Of a DNA stretch of 64,000 bases, positions 20,556 through 32,660 are shown piece after piece (position 1 is the stretch's first letter; every line of letters starts with the position of its first letter). Origin of the DNA: Spiroplasma citri (GTDB taxonomy: Bacteria > Bacillota_I > Bacilli_A > Mycoplasmatales > Mycoplasmataceae); contig NZ_CP013197.1 of the NCBI RefSeq assembly GCF_001886855.1, positions 248,001-312,000 of the forward strand, written 5' to 3'. The position numbers were made by a program, and so were the translations under genes. The notes below the pieces were generated by a model, which was given only the letters and a program-made list of their open reading frames with translations, ran no database searches and had not been told where the DNA came from.

Positions 20556-22550
20556 ATGGCACAGACGCTGGTAATAATGGAGTCCCCAACTAAAACGAAA
20601 GCAGTTGAAAAATATCTTGGCGAAAATTATTTAGTTTTATCATCAGAAGGACATATTCGTAATTTATCAACAAAGGGTGAATATGGATTAGGAGTAGATA
20701 TTAAAACTTTTGAACCAAGTTATAAAATAGAACGTGGAAAAAAAGAACTTGTTAAAAAATTAAAGCAAGAAGCCAAGGTAGCAGACTTGGTTATTCTAGC
20801 GACTGACCCTGATCGAGAAGGAGAAGCAATTGCGTATCATTTAAATGAAGTCTTAAATTGTGGTGAGAAATCACGCCGTGTTCGCTTTAATGAAATTACA
20901 AAAGAGGCAGTGTTGGATGCATTTCAACATCAAACAGATCTTGATATGAATTTAGTTCGTTCACAAGAAACACGACGAATTTTAGATCGTTTTATTGGTT
21001 TTCGCTTAAGCAAATTATTACAGAAAAAGATTAAGTCAAAATCAGCAGGTCGAGTACAATCGGTTTCTTTAAAGTTAGTTGTTGAACGAGAAAAAGAATG
21101 ACAAAACTTTGTGCCAGAAGAATATTGAACTGTTGAAGGATTATATAAAAAAGCAGTCGTTAAATTAATAAAATTTAAGGATGAGAAAATTGAATTAAAA
21201 GTAGAAGAAGATGTTTTAAAAGTTAAAAAAGCTTTAAAAAAAGATTTTGTTGTTGTTCAAATAAAAGAAAGTGAAAAACAACGAAAATCGCCAAATCCAC
21301 ATACGACTTCAACAATGTTGCAAGAAGCAAGTAGTAAAATGGGTTTTGTTTCAAATAAAACATCATTAATTGCCCAACAATTATATGAAGGAATTAAAGT
21401 TAAAGATAATATTACAGGGTTTATAACATATCCGCGGACAGATTCAATTCGGTTAAGTGATAAGTTTGTTCAGGATGCTTTTGATTATATTACAATTAAA
21501 TATGGCACAGAATATTTAGGCGAAGTTAAAACATCACCAAAAAATAAAAAAAATGTGCAAGATGCCCATGAAGCGATTCGCCCAACTAATTTAACGATGA
21601 CACCAGAAGTGGCAAAAGAATATTTAAGTCGTGATCAACTACGTTTATATAAGATTATTTATAATCGTGCGTTAGCTAGTTTAATGGCTAATGCAAAGTT
21701 ATTAAGTAAAGCAATTATTTTAGATAATAATAATTATGAATTTCGAATGACAGGAAGTACCATTCAATTTGATGGGTTTTTAAAATGTTATGTTTTAGAA
21801 GGTGATGAAGAAATTGCAAAATTACCAATGTTAAAATCAAATCAAATTATTAATTTAAATGAGTTATATGGAATTCAACATTTTACTAAACCACCAAGTC
21901 GTTACTCTGAAGCTAAATTAATTAAAACATTGGAGGAAATTGGGGTTGGCCGTCCATCAACTTATGCGCCAATTATGCGAACATTAAAAGATCGTGGCTA
22001 TATTATTGTAGAAAATAAAGCAATTAAAGCAACTGATAAAGGGATTTTAACAAGTGACAAATTACAAGAATATTTTAGTGATATTATTAATGAAACGTAT
22101 ACTTCCACAATTGAAGAAAATTTGGATGTGATTGCACATGGTGATGCTGAGCCAAAGCCATTATTAAAAGAATTTTGAGAACGATTTGAGCCCCGCATTG
22201 AAGCAGCAATGGAATTAATGGAAGAAATTCCAGTTGAGAAGGCGGGGATTGAATGTCCAGAATGTGGAAATGATTTAGTATATCGGTATGGAAAATATGG
22301 TAAATTTATTGCATGTTCAGGGTTTCCTAAATGTCGTTATATTCATCAAACTGGTCCAAAATTTGGTCCTTGTCCAGAATGTGGAGTTGGTGAAATTATT
22401 TTGAAATTTAATAAGAGACGCCAACGCTTTAAAGCCTGTACTAATTATCCAAGTTGTCATTACACTGATTCATATAAAGAAGAAAAGACAGAACAAGAAG
22501 AAAATAGTAACGAAAATAACGGATTGTATCGAATTAATTTATTAAAATAA
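20556..22550 (+). CDS. topA: DNA topoisomerase I
   Basis: 664 residues. Relaxes negative supercoils by single-strand passage. The TOPRIM domain shows Glu9 (LVIMESPTKTKA) and DPDRE (84-88), the catalytic Tyr292 lies in FITYPRTDS, the HEAIRPT and GVGRPSTYA motifs follow, and two C4 zinc fingers (CPECG...CSGFPKC; CPECG...CTNYPSC) close the protein from about residue 567. GGAGAG is the RBS. Intact, with TGA-Trp codons. It stands as a single-gene unit. Confidence 0.97.
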
Positions 22551-22629
22551 TAAACGATACTTTTTTTATGCTTAGGCATTTATGTAAAATATTTTATTAT
22601 TTAGAAAATGATTTTCATAGTTCTGGCGG

Positions 22630-22635
22630 TATAAT
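22630..22635 (+). promoter_or_regulatory. -10 box (TATAAT) before the S1-domain gene
   Basis: TATAAT 33 bases before the ATG at 22669. Confidence 0.4.
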
Positions 22636-22668
22636 TAGTACAGTTTCAGAAAGGGGATGTGACGAATT

Positions 22669-22992
22669 ATGTATGTAAAAGGAAGCAAAGTTCTTGCAAA
22701 AGTTACAAACATTACACCGTTTGGTGCATTTTGTGAATTAAAAAATGCTGCTGGATTAATCCATATTAGTGAGATTTCAGATTACTATGTAAGAGATATC
22801 AAAGAATTTGTTAATATTGGGGACAGTGTTTAAGTAGAGGTGCTAGACTATGATCCAGTTAAGAAACAAGTGAAATTAAGTTATAAAAATTGTCGACCTG
22901 AATTATTGAAAAAGAATAATAGTCAAATTCAAGAAACAGGAGTAGGATTCCAAATGTTAAGTGAAAAAATTAATTCACTAACAAGTAAATAA
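22669..22992 (+). pseudogene. S1-domain RNA-binding protein (CvfD/YugI-like), interrupted by a nonsense codon
   Basis: Full frame is 107 codons. MYVKGSKVLAKVTNITPFGA begins an S1 fold with the typical GLIHISEIS and IGDSV. In-frame TAA at 22831-22833 (codon 55) sits where the family usually has Lys in V-K-V-E-V; AAA to TAA would explain it. After the stop the frame remains perfect to the end of the domain (VEVLDYDPVKKQVKLSYK). The 54-residue product would lack the last two strands. Related proteins bind the ribosome or RNA. One substitution or a base-call error is enough. Confidence 0.8.
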
Positions 22993-23049
22993 ATTAAAAT
23001 TTTTACAAATGGAAGGTTTTTTTAGATAGAAAGTAGGCATATTATTAAA

Positions 23050-24324
23050 ATGATTAAAGTAGATTTTACTAATGCATTAGCCGAATCTGTTTTTAACAAA
23101 TATTTAGGGCGAGTTAAAGATATTCACCAAATGATTCATAATAAGACAGGATTATGAAATGATTTCCTTGGTTGAGTTGAATGACCAAATAATTATGATC
23201 AAGCAGAGCTTGCAAAGATGAAACAAACAGCAAAGCAATTAGCTAGTGAAATTGATGTTTTATTAGTAATTGGAATTGGTGGGAGTTATCTTGGCGCACG
23301 AGCAGCAATTGAAATGATTAATGGGTTATATAGTCAACAAAAAGTAGAAATCATTTATATTGGAAATACAATGTCTTCAACTTATACAGCACAAGTTTTA
23401 AAATATCTTCAAGACAAAAAATTTGGGATTTGTGTTGTGTCTAAATCAGGAACAACAACTGAACCAGCAATTGCATTTCGTCTTTGTAAAGAGCTTTTAG
23501 AAAAAAAAGAAGGAAATCTAAAAGCAGCTAACTTAATTGTTGCCATTACAGATAAGCAGAAAGGAGCCCTAAAAACATTAGCTGATAAAGCAGGATATCA
23601 AACCTTTGTTATTCCAGATGACATTGGTGGAAGATATTCAGTGTTAACGCCAGTTGGTGTTTTTGCAATGCTAGTAAGTGGTATTAACATTGATAATGTT
23701 TTTAAAGGAGCACAACAAGCTTATCAAGACACTTTAATTGATGATTTCACTAATCATTCCTATAAATATGCTGTTGGACGTTATATTTTAAATCAAGAGG
23801 AAAAATATAAAGCAGAAATGCTTGTAACTTATGAGTTACAAATGCAGATGATTACCGAATGATGAAAACAATTATTTGGGGAATCAGAAGGAAAAAATTC
23901 AAAGGGTTTATTACCTTTATCATGTGTTTTTTCAACAGATTTACATTCTCTTGGCCAATTCATTCAAGAAGGGACAAAAAATATTTTATTTGAAACAGTT
24001 ATTGCAATTAAAAAAGCACAAATTGATCTTAAACTGTCAAAAGCAGAAGTAGATACTGATGGTTTAAATTATCTCTCTGGAAAAACATTACATGAAGTAA
24101 ATACCATTGCTGTTCAAGGCGTTGTTGCTGCGCATAGGAAAGTTGGCCATGTGCCAAATATTGTTTTAGAATTTGCAACAATGGATGATAAAATGTTTGG
24201 TTATTTATCATATTGATTTATGAAAGCTTGTGCAATGTCAGCTTATTTGTTAGAGATAAATCCATTTGATCAACCCGGAGTTGAGATTTATAAACAAAAT
24301 ATGTTTAATTTATTGGGAAAATAA
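23050..24324 (+). CDS. pgi: Glucose-6-phosphate isomerase
   Basis: 424 residues, the usual short mollicute length. Interconverts glucose-6-phosphate and fructose-6-phosphate at the head of glycolysis. The substrate-binding [13 protein letters not shown], the phosphate-binding [12 protein letters not shown] and the late [18 protein letters not shown] match the family. TGA-Trp appears several times. The RBS is weak (AGTAGG, some distance away). A bidirectional terminator separates it from coaD. Confidence 0.96.
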
Positions 24325-24334
24325 AAGACAAAAT

Positions 24335-24365
24335 AAAAAAAATATTGAAACTCAATATTTTTTTT
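24335..24365. terminator. Bidirectional terminator between pgi and coaD
   Basis: A 14-bp stem (A run plus AATATTGA, complement after AAC) with A and T runs on either side; it overlaps the coaD stop codon and serves both converging genes. Confidence 0.8.
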
Positions 24366-24786
24366 ATTTTTTTAATTGCTTAATTTGGTTTAAAAAAGTT
24401 GAAGAAATTTCATTCAAACCATAATCAGCAATAAAAAAAATTGTTTCAAGATCTTTATTTAATTGTTTATTAGCAAACGCTAATTCCATTTCATATTTTA
24501 AATCGTTATTATTTCGTAATCCTCGAATAATATATTTAGCACCTAATTGTCTAGCAAAATCGCTAGTTAACATTTGGTCATTAATGACAATTTCAACATT
24601 TAAATTAAGGTTTTGACAAGCTATGACAGCTTGTTTAGCACGAGTTTTAATATTTGTTTGGTTTGATTTTTCTAAATTATTAGTAATTACAACATATAAT
24701 TTTGAAAATAAAGCACTTGCTTTTTTAATAATATTAAGATGACCGTCATGAATTGGATCAAAACTACCAGGAAAAATTGCTTTCAA
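24364..24786 (-). CDS. coaD: Pantetheine-phosphate adenylyltransferase
   Basis: 140 residues from the TTG at 24786. Transfers AMP to 4'-phosphopantetheine, making dephospho-CoA. Nucleotidyltransferase motifs are FPGSFDPIHDGH, where T/HxGH aligns, and the YIIRGLRNNNDLKYE segment. A GTG at 24798 would add MKII but leaves almost no gap after the AAAAGGA ribosome-binding site, so TTG is preferred; this also puts the start where the family normally begins. Shorter than the usual 158-165 residues, with a compact C-terminus. Confidence 0.9.
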   Translation of the reverse strand: MKAIFPGSFDPIHDGHLNIIKKASALFSKLYVVITNNLEKSNQTNIKTRAKQAVIACQNLNLNVEIVINDQMLTSDFARQLGAKYIIRGLRNNNDLKYEMELAFANKQLNKDLETIFFIADYGLNEISSTFLNQIKQLKK

Positions 24787-25008
24787 GATTATTTTCACAT
24801 CCTTTTAAATATTATTATTTTAACTGAAAAAATGTGTTATGATAATAGTAATATGATATTTTTCCGATTATTTGGATATTTTTTTAATACTAATGTAAAA
24901 TAATTAAGATTACATTTATTTAGAGAGATTACATTTATATTATTAAGGGGAAAAATGTAAATAAGTATTAATTAATGAATAGAAAATAGAAAGTAGACGA
25001 TTTTAATT

Positions 25009-26676
25009 ATGGCAAAAATTAATTTTTTCGCTCTTGGTGGATTAGATGAGCGAGGTAAGAATTTATACTGTATCGAAGTAGAACAAGATATTTTTATTTT
25101 TGATGCAGGGACAAAAAATCCGGAGCGTGGAATTTTAGGAATTGATGTAGTAATTCCTAATTTTGATTATCTAAAGGAAAACCGTGCTCGCATTAAGGGT
25201 GTTTTTATTACAAAGCCTTCCGATGAATGTTCTGAAGCAATTACTTATATTTTAAAAGAATTAGCATTACCAGTTTATGGAAGTGATTTAACTTGTAATA
25301 TTTTAAAATTTCATTTACAACGCTTTAAAGTTCGTGGTAAAGAAGAATGTTTTAATGTTATTAATGCAAAAGATCTTCTTGATTTTGATTTATGCAAGGT
25401 TGAAGTATTTTCAACAACAACAAATATGCCCAATAGTTATGGTTTTGCATTGCATACACCTGATGGCACAATTATTTATACTGGAGATTATATTTTTGAT
25501 GCTAAAGCAGACCCTAATTTTGCAACAGATTTACAACATTTAAATCAAATTATTGCTAAAAATAAAGTACTATTATTTTTATCAGAAGCTTCATCAGCTT
25601 CACGTCGTGACTATACAGCACCAAACCATAAGATTAAAAATTATATTGAACGAGCTGTTAAAGAAACAGAAAGTCGGATTATTTTAGCTTGCTTTGATCA
25701 AGATTTACATAAAATTAGTGAGTTATTTGATTTAGTTCGGGAAAATAATATTTCAGTTGGAATTTATGGTCAAACTTTATTGGAGTCATTAAAAGTATTA
25801 TCTGATAGTAAAAAACTAAATTTTAATGGAATTAATTTAAAAGGATTACAAGAAGCAGTTAAAGAAGAAAAATCATTAATTATTGTAACTGGTAGTGGAG
25901 AACGTTTATATAGTCGTTTAATTAAAATTGCTTCTGGTAATGATGATATTTTAGATATTAAAGAAAGCGATACAATTATTTTAGCAACACCGCCAAACCC
26001 AGGAAGTGAACTAAATCATGCCAATGTTTTAGATGAATTAGCTCGAACTGTGGCAAAAACAATTGCCTTATCAGATAAAAAAGTTTGAACAATTACAGCA
26101 AGTTATGAAGATGTTAAATTAATGAGTTCAATTATTAAACCAAAATACTTTGTTCCAGTGAAAGGATTATATAAAGATTTTGTGCAAGCGAGAATGGCAG
26201 CAATTGAAGCTGGAATTAATCCAGAACATATTTTTATTGTTGATAATGGGGAAGGGCTTGAGTTTATTGATGGTGAATATACAAAAAAAAGTAATAAGGT
26301 AAAAACCTCTGATTTATATGTTGATGGGATTGGTGTTGGTGACATTGGAGCAGTTGTTTTAAATGAAAGAAAACAATTGGCTACTGATGGCGTTGTTATT
26401 ATTGGAGTTTCAATTGATAGTAAAACAAAAGAATTAGTTTCTTTAATTGATACGCAAATGCGCGGAGTAATTTACATTCAAGAAAATAATGATATTTTTC
26501 GTAAAATGCAAAAAGTTATTATTGAAATTATTGAGAAACATTATAAAAAAGCTGTTGTTGGTGAAATTTATGATGTTAATGAAGCAAAAAATGAAATTAG
26601 ATCGACAATTAGTTCATTTGTTAAAGCAGAAACAGGAAAAACACCAATTATTTTAGCAATTGTGAATGAAATTTAA
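25009..26676 (+). CDS. rnj: RNase J-family protein lacking the metal-binding motif
   Basis: 555 residues with the full RNase J layout: beta-lactamase core, beta-CASP insert and C-terminal dimer domain. The first strand and LGGLDERGKN fit, but the signature HxHxDH is replaced by KPSDECSEA (69-77), the usual His of the HSIPDSYG segment is Asn (TNMPNSYG), and the beta-CASP PVHGE is PVKGL (383-387). The TGD (158-160) survives. So the usual zinc ligands are mostly gone, and catalysis is unlikely. It may be a non-catalytic partner of an active RNase J encoded elsewhere, as J1/J2 pairs are known. The frame is long and intact, which argues against decay. Confidence 0.85.
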
Positions 26677-26743
26677 TTTTATGATATATTTATAGTAGAT
26701 AAATATTTGAAGCTTTTAAATGTATGGTCATATTTAAAGTAAT

Positions 26744-26759
26744 TTCTAAATATTTAGAA
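26744..26759. promoter_or_regulatory. 16-bp perfect palindrome upstream of ftsK
   Basis: TTCTAAATATTTAGAA reads identically on both strands and ends 18 bases before the ftsK ATG. Just upstream, CTTTTAAAT (26712-26720) and ATTTAAAG (26732-26739) form another inverted repeat. An operator or leader hairpin is possible; AT-rich chance is not excluded. Confidence 0.3.
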
Positions 26760-26777
26760 TTTTAGGAGGGCTGCACT

Positions 26778-29744
26778 ATGGGGAAGGAATCTTATGATGA
26801 TCAGAATGAGAAAACTGCAATCTTAAAAGTCGAAAAAAAACCGCGTCGTAATGATTTCATCGGGTGAGTAATTGGAGCATTATTAGTGACATTTTTTACT
26901 ATTCTTGCAGTAGCACGAATTACTTTAATTGGGCAATTTATTGATGATGTTTTATTTACATTTGCGTTTGGTTGATTTAAGTATTTAATGTATTTTGTAT
27001 GTTTAGTATTAGGACTTACAATTTTTATTGGGGTACGAATTCGATTAAAATCACGGGTAATTTGAATGATAGTAACCTTTATTATTTTGTCATGCTGATT
27101 GGTAAGCAGTATTTTATTAATTTATCAATATGCTAATGGTCAAATGTCATATTTTGATAAAACTGTTTTTTTAGATGTTGTTAAGAATTATTTGCAACGA
27201 TGACAAGATGCATCGATTTTTAATCCTAATCACCCAGTGACATTTGTTAATTTTAATGGTGCTTGAATTACTTTATATGCTGCTGGTGGTATAATTGGAA
27301 ATTTTCTAGCGGGGATTGCTAGTTATACTACCATTTTTGGTTGTTTAATTTTGTGTTTATCAGTTTTTTTATTATGAGGAAGTTGAGTAACGACAGGAAC
27401 AGCAATTGGAATGTTTTTGCCAAAAAATGAACGTAAACAACAAGGAGTGCGTGTTTTGCGTTTATCAGCAAATCGCCGTCAAAAGCAAAATATTTACCAA
27501 AATTTTAATATTCCGGATGAGGAATTATTTTCTGCTCGTCAAGTTATGCATACCACAGAAGCATCAGATATTACAATTCAAATGCCATCATACACAGCTT
27601 TACATGACCAACATTTAATTGATGATTTAATTGACGATGATTTTGTTGGCAAGAAAAAAATGAAACAAAATTATGTTCGTTTTGATAATCAAAATAGTTC
27701 CACCCCAGAATTACGAAAAGAACCTTTTAATGATTATCATTCAATGCCTTCGCAACCATCACATTCTTCATCACTACCACACCGTTCAAGAATGCAATTA
27801 ACTCCTGACCAATATATTCAACCACGTAATCGCCGTAGTAATAGTACTCATCTTAATAAAAAACTTGATGATTTACCAGTTTATGGTTCTTCATATGGAA
27901 AAGATATTAATATTGATGTTGCACGAGATAAGTTGAATTCAGCAACCGATATTACACCTTTTGGTAAAATTAATCGAGGTGGTAATTCAACAACTTTAAA
28001 GCAAACATCATTTTATGATGAACAATTACCAACGGAAGAATTTAATCCAACTCCATCAGAGCAATTTGAAACAGTTGATATTAATGAAGGAATTTATCAT
28101 CGACAAAGTAATCAAGAATATCATCATACATTAGAACCATACCAAGATGAGTATTATCCTAATTATGAGGCACCATTAATGGAACAACAACATTTTGACA
28201 TGCCTTATCAACCACAACACCGTGTTGTGAAACCCAAGTCAATTGAAATTAATAAAAAATTTAGTCAAACTGTTTCATGTCAAAATACTTTTAATAATCC
28301 GCATTATAAATTACCAAATTTAGGTTTATTAAGTCCAAAGGAAGATAATCGTCGTAATAATGAACGAAATAAACTTGCTGCACAAAAGAAAGCAGTGAAA
28401 ATTAATCAAGTTTTTCAACAATTTAATATTGCTGCTAGTGTACAAGGTATTAATATTGGGCCAACTATTACAAAATTTGAGGTTCAAATGCAACCAGGAG
28501 TAAAAGTTAATAAAATTATGCATTTAGAAAATGATTTAAAATATGCTTTAGCTACTCAAAATGTTCGAATTGAAGCACCAATTCAAGGAAAGTCAGCAGT
28601 TGGGATTGAAATTGCTAATGAAATTAGTAATAAAGTAACATTACGTGAAATTATGGAGCGATTACCATTAGAAAAACAAGATCGTAAATTATTAGTTGGA
28701 ATTGGTCGTAGTGTGAATGGGGGAATTATTTTTGTTGAATTAGATAAAATGCCACATTTATTAGTTGCTGGTTCAACGGGTAGTGGAAAATCTGTTTGTA
28801 TTAATACCATTTTATCATCACTAATATTACGAACAAAACCATCGGAAGTTAAATTATTATTAATTGATCCAAAACAGGTTGAACTAGCTGTTTATAATAA
28901 TTTGCCACATTTATTAGCCCCAGTTATTACAGACACTAAATTAGCAAATTCCGCCTTGAAAAAAATAATTGCTGAAATGGAGCGTCGTTATAGTATATTA
29001 TCAGAACGTGGAGTTCGTAATATTGAATCCTTTAATAAAAAAGTTACGCCAAAAGACTTTTTACCTTATGTTGTTGTTGTAATTGATGAGTTAGCTGATT
29101 TAATGATGACAGCTGGAAAAGATATTGAAGATTCAATTATGCGAATTATGCAATTAGCGCGTGCTGCTGGAATTCATATGGTGATTGCAACACAACGACC
29201 ATCAACAGATGTTATTACTGGAGTAATTAAAACAAATATTCCATCACGAATTTCCTTTTCAGTTACCTCGGCAATTGATTCTCGAACAATTTTAGACCAA
29301 GGTGGTGCAGAAAAACTAATTGGTTATGGTGATATGTTATATGCACCAGCAGGACAAAATATTCCAACTCGTGCACAGGGAGCATTTATTTCCGATGATG
29401 AAATTCAACGATTAGTTGATTTTTGTCGTGCGCAACAAGAACCTGATTATGATGAAGAGTTTTTAAATATTGAAATAAATAGTGAAACAGGTGGTGGCAA
29501 TGAAAATGATAATATTGATTCATTGTATCAAGAAGTTAAACGCTTTGTTATTTTAAATCAAAAAGCTTCAACATCTTTAATTCAACGAAAATTTTCAATT
29601 GGATATAATCGTGCTAGTCGCTTAATTGATGTTTTAGAAGAAAATGGCATTATTGGTCCTCAAAATGGTGCAAAACCACGAGATGTATATGTTCAAAATA
29701 TTGACTTAGATGATAATCCTTTTAATGATGGCGGTTATTGATAA
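26778..29744 (+). CDS. ftsK: DNA translocase FtsK/SpoIIIE
   Basis: 988 residues. Pumps chromosome DNA at the division septum. Four hydrophobic spans occupy about residues 28-215, then a 260-residue Gln/Pro/His-rich linker, then the motor: Walker A GSTGSGKS (665-672), Walker B VVVIDELAD (about 767) and TQRPSTDVITG. The gamma winged-helix domain (about 916-975, LYQEVKRF to KPRDVYVQ) recognises orienting DNA sites. AGGAGG precedes the ATG. TGA-Trp codons, including the last residue, require table 4. Confidence 0.96.
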
Positions 29745-29811
29745 AACACAAGTAATTTATAAAAAAACAATGATTTATTGTGTATTTATAATTTTTATAT
29801 ATAATTAATGG

Positions 29812-29817
29812 TATAAT
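29812..29817 (+). promoter_or_regulatory. -10 box (TATAAT) of the ecf-truA operon
   Basis: TATAAT 86 bases before the ecfA1 ATG, flanked by AT-rich DNA; the -35 is not clear. Confidence 0.4.
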
Positions 29818-29902
29818 TGGAAAGATAAAATTTCAATTAATATTTTTAAATATTAAGTATATAATTAAAATATTATGTAAAAAACATTAAGGATGAGAAA
29901 AG

Positions 29903-30778
29903 ATGGCAAAAAAAACAAAAAAAACAAAAAAAATAAATGCAAAGTTAAAGAAACTAAATGATATTTCATTAAAATTAACTGATGTTGAATTTCGCTATAG
30001 GGAAAATCATCCTAATGCTGTTGATGGAGTTAGTTTTGAAATTAACCATGGGGAATATGTTACAATCATTGGTCATAATGGTAGTGGAAAATCAACAATT
30101 AGTAAAATTATTATCGGTGTTTTACGTCCACAAAAAGGGAAAATTGAAGTTTTTGGTAATGAGGTTCATTCATCAACAATTACAGGAATTCGAAAATTTT
30201 TAGGGATTGTGTTTCAAAATCCAGATAATCAATTTATTGGATCAACAGTTCGTGATGATATCGCATTTGGCCTTGAAAATCGGCAAATTCCACAAAAAGA
30301 AATGCAAGCAATTATTGATAAAGCTGCTGCAAAAGTTGGCATGAATAATTTTCTTGACCATGAACCATTAATGCTATCAGGAGGACAAAAACAGCGAGTT
30401 GCAATTGCTTCAGCACTAGCATTATCACCAGATATTATTATTTTTGATGAGGCAACAAGTATGTTAGATCCAAAAGGGCGAAAAGAAATTAAACAAATTA
30501 TGGTTGAATTGAAAGAATCACGTGAGAAAACAATTATTTCAATTACGCATGATATGGACGAAATCTTAAATGCTGATAAAGTGATTGTTATGAATAAAGG
30601 CCAAATGGTTAAATGTGGTAAACCACATGAAATTTTGTATGATGAAGAGTTTTTAAAATCAATTCATTTAGATGTGCCTTTTGTTTCAAAAGTCGTTGAT
30701 AGTTTACGCTTAAATGGTTTAGAAGTGAAAAATACACTAGATCTTAGAGAGTTGGTGGATGAGATATGTCAAAAGTAA
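29903..30778 (+). CDS. ecfA1: Energy-coupling factor transporter ATPase A1
   Basis: 291 residues. One of the two ATPases that power ECF vitamin or cofactor uptake. Walker [10 protein letters not shown] (57-65), Q-loop [10 protein letters not shown], signature LSGGQKQR (about 159), Walker B IIIFDEAT and the H-loop ITHDMDE are intact. The N-terminus carries a Lys-rich extension of about 20 residues. It overlaps ecfA2 by 13 bases. No substrate-binding S component lies nearby, so substrates are set by separately encoded S proteins. Confidence 0.95.
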   Translation: MAKKTKKTKKINAKLKKLNDISLKLTDVEFRYRENHPNAVDGVSFEINHGEYVTIIGHNGSGKSTISKIIIGVLRPQKGKIEVFGNEVHSSTITGIRKFLGIVFQNPDNQFIGSTVRDDIAFGLENRQIPQKEMQAIIDKAAAKVGMNNFLDHEPLMLSGGQKQRVAIASALALSPDIIIFDEATSMLDPKGRKEIKQIMVELKESREKTIISITHDMDEILNADKVIVMNKGQMVKCGKPHEILYDEEFLKSIHLDVPFVSKVVDSLRLNGLEVKNTLDLRELVDEICQK

Positions 30779-31683
30779 AAAAACAACCTAAAATTGAAGC
30801 ATTACAAAATGTTGATATTACATTTACAGATGTGTCTTATGTTTATGCTCCTAAAACGCCTTATGAATATACTTCATTGCAAGATATTAATGTTGTTATT
30901 AAGCCTGGGAAAATTACTGCTATTATTGGGTCAACAGGAAGTGGAAAATCAACTTTAATTCAACATATCAATGGTTTATTAATTCCAACCACGGGAGTTG
31001 TTGATGCAAATGGCTTTATTATTAAAGCAAAACAAAAACGAATTAAAAATATTAAACAATTACGAAAATCAATTGGTTTAGTGTTTCAGTTTCCAGAATA
31101 TCAATTGTTTGAAGAAACAATCGAAAAAGATATTATGTTTGGTCCAGTTCACTTAGGTGAAAGTAAAGAAGTTGCTCGAGAAAATGCCAAAAAATACTTA
31201 GAAATGGTTGGCTTACCATTAAACTATTTAGAACGTTCACCGTTTGATTTATCAGGAGGGCAAAAACGCCGGGTTGCCATTGCAGGGATTTTAGCAATGG
31301 AGGGTAATACTTTAATTTTAGATGAACCAACCGCTGGGTTAGATCCTGAGGGTGAAGAAGATTTTATTAAGTTATTTCAACGGGTTAATAAAGAACAAAA
31401 TAAACGGATTATTTTAGTAACTCATAATATGGATCATGTTTTAGAAATTGCTGATGAAGTTATTGCTTTAAAAGAAGGGCGAATTTTAAAAGTTGGAACA
31501 CCATTTGAAATTTTTAAGGATAAAAATTTATTACAAGAATTGTTAATTGAACCACCAAAAATTTATCATTTAATTTATCAATTGCAAGAAAAATGTCTTG
31601 ACTTAACAAATGTTAATATTCGGAATATTAACCAATTAGCAAAAGAAATTATTCAGCATAAAGAACAAAAAAGAAAGGGATAA
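30766..31683 (+). CDS. ecfA2: Energy-coupling factor transporter ATPase A2
   Basis: 305 residues. Second ATPase of the ECF module. Walker [10 protein letters not shown] (55-63), [11 protein letters not shown]-loop, LSGGQKRR signature, [14 protein letters not shown] Walker B and D-loop, VTHNMDHV H-loop. The FPEYQLF sequence is typical of EcfA2 rather than A1. Start codon lies within the end of ecfA1, and the stop is 5 bases before ecfT, so all are translated together. Confidence 0.95.
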   Translation: MSKVKKQPKIEALQNVDITFTDVSYVYAPKTPYEYTSLQDINVVIKPGKITAIIGSTGSGKSTLIQHINGLLIPTTGVVDANGFIIKAKQKRIKNIKQLRKSIGLVFQFPEYQLFEETIEKDIMFGPVHLGESKEVARENAKKYLEMVGLPLNYLERSPFDLSGGQKRRVAIAGILAMEGNTLILDEPTAGLDPEGEEDFIKLFQRVNKEQNKRIILVTHNMDHVLEIADEVIALKEGRILKVGTPFEIFKDKNLLQELLIEPPKIYHLIYQLQEKCLDLTNVNIRNINQLAKEIIQHKEQKRKG

Positions 31684-31688
31684 AAAAG

Positions 31689-32660
31689 ATGCGCTTATCA
31701 TTTGGACGTTATATTGCTTATAATTCCCCAATTCATCGAATGGATCCACGGGTAAAATTATTTATGTTGTTATCATTGATGATATCAATCTTTTTTTCAA
31801 CTGGTTTTACCGGTTATACTATTTTGGGAATGACAATTTTTAGTTTGTTCTTTTTAGCAAAATTACCACCAAGGTTATTACGAGCATTACTAAAACCAAT
31901 TTTATTTATGTTTATTATTTTGTTGTTAATTAATTGTTTTTTAGTCACTGATGGTTATATTGGATGACATTGAGGTGGGAAAACAACAGCAACAGGGCCT
32001 GTTGCTGTGGGAGGAAAAAGTTGATTTGCTTTTTCCGAAAAAGCAATTTTTAATGCCCTTTACATGGCGTGCCGGATTTATTTAATGATTTTAATTACAA
32101 CAATTTTAACGGCAACAACACAACCATTAGATTTAACCTTAGCGTTAGAAGATTTATTAAGTCCATTAAAACTAGTTCGTTTTCCAGTCCATATTTTATC
32201 AACAATTATTTCAATTGCCTTACGAATGATTCCAACTTTAATTGAAGAAGCAGGACGGATTATGAAAGCGCAAGCCTCGCGTGGGGTTGATTTTAAGAAT
32301 GGTCATTTTAAAGATAAAATTAAGTCGACAACAGCTTTAATTATCCCATTATTAGTATCAGCATTTCAAAAAGCTGAAGATTTAGCATATGCAATGGATG
32401 CCCGCGGTTATGACCCACATGCAAAACGAACACGTTATCGTCATTATCGGATTCATTTTCCTGATGTGTTATTATTTATTTTTGGGGTTGGGATTGCTAG
32501 CATTATTATTGCTCAATCAGTAACGATGGGTCAATATGAAACCTTTTATGAAGTTTGACATTGAGATACTGATTCCAATGGATGAATATTTGGTAAAATT
32601 AAAACAGGATTTTTACAAATTCGTATTTCACATATTGATGAATTTGTTTTAGGGTGATAA
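31689..32660 (+). CDS. ecfT: Energy-coupling factor transporter transmembrane protein T
   Basis: 323 residues with about six membrane spans. It couples the EcfA ATPases to interchangeable S components through cytosolic helices carrying the Ala-Arg-Gly signatures: here KAQASRGVDF and YAMDARGYDP are both visible. Four TGA-Trp codons plus the final Trp occur. The stop TAA shares its last A with the truA start codon. Confidence 0.94.
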
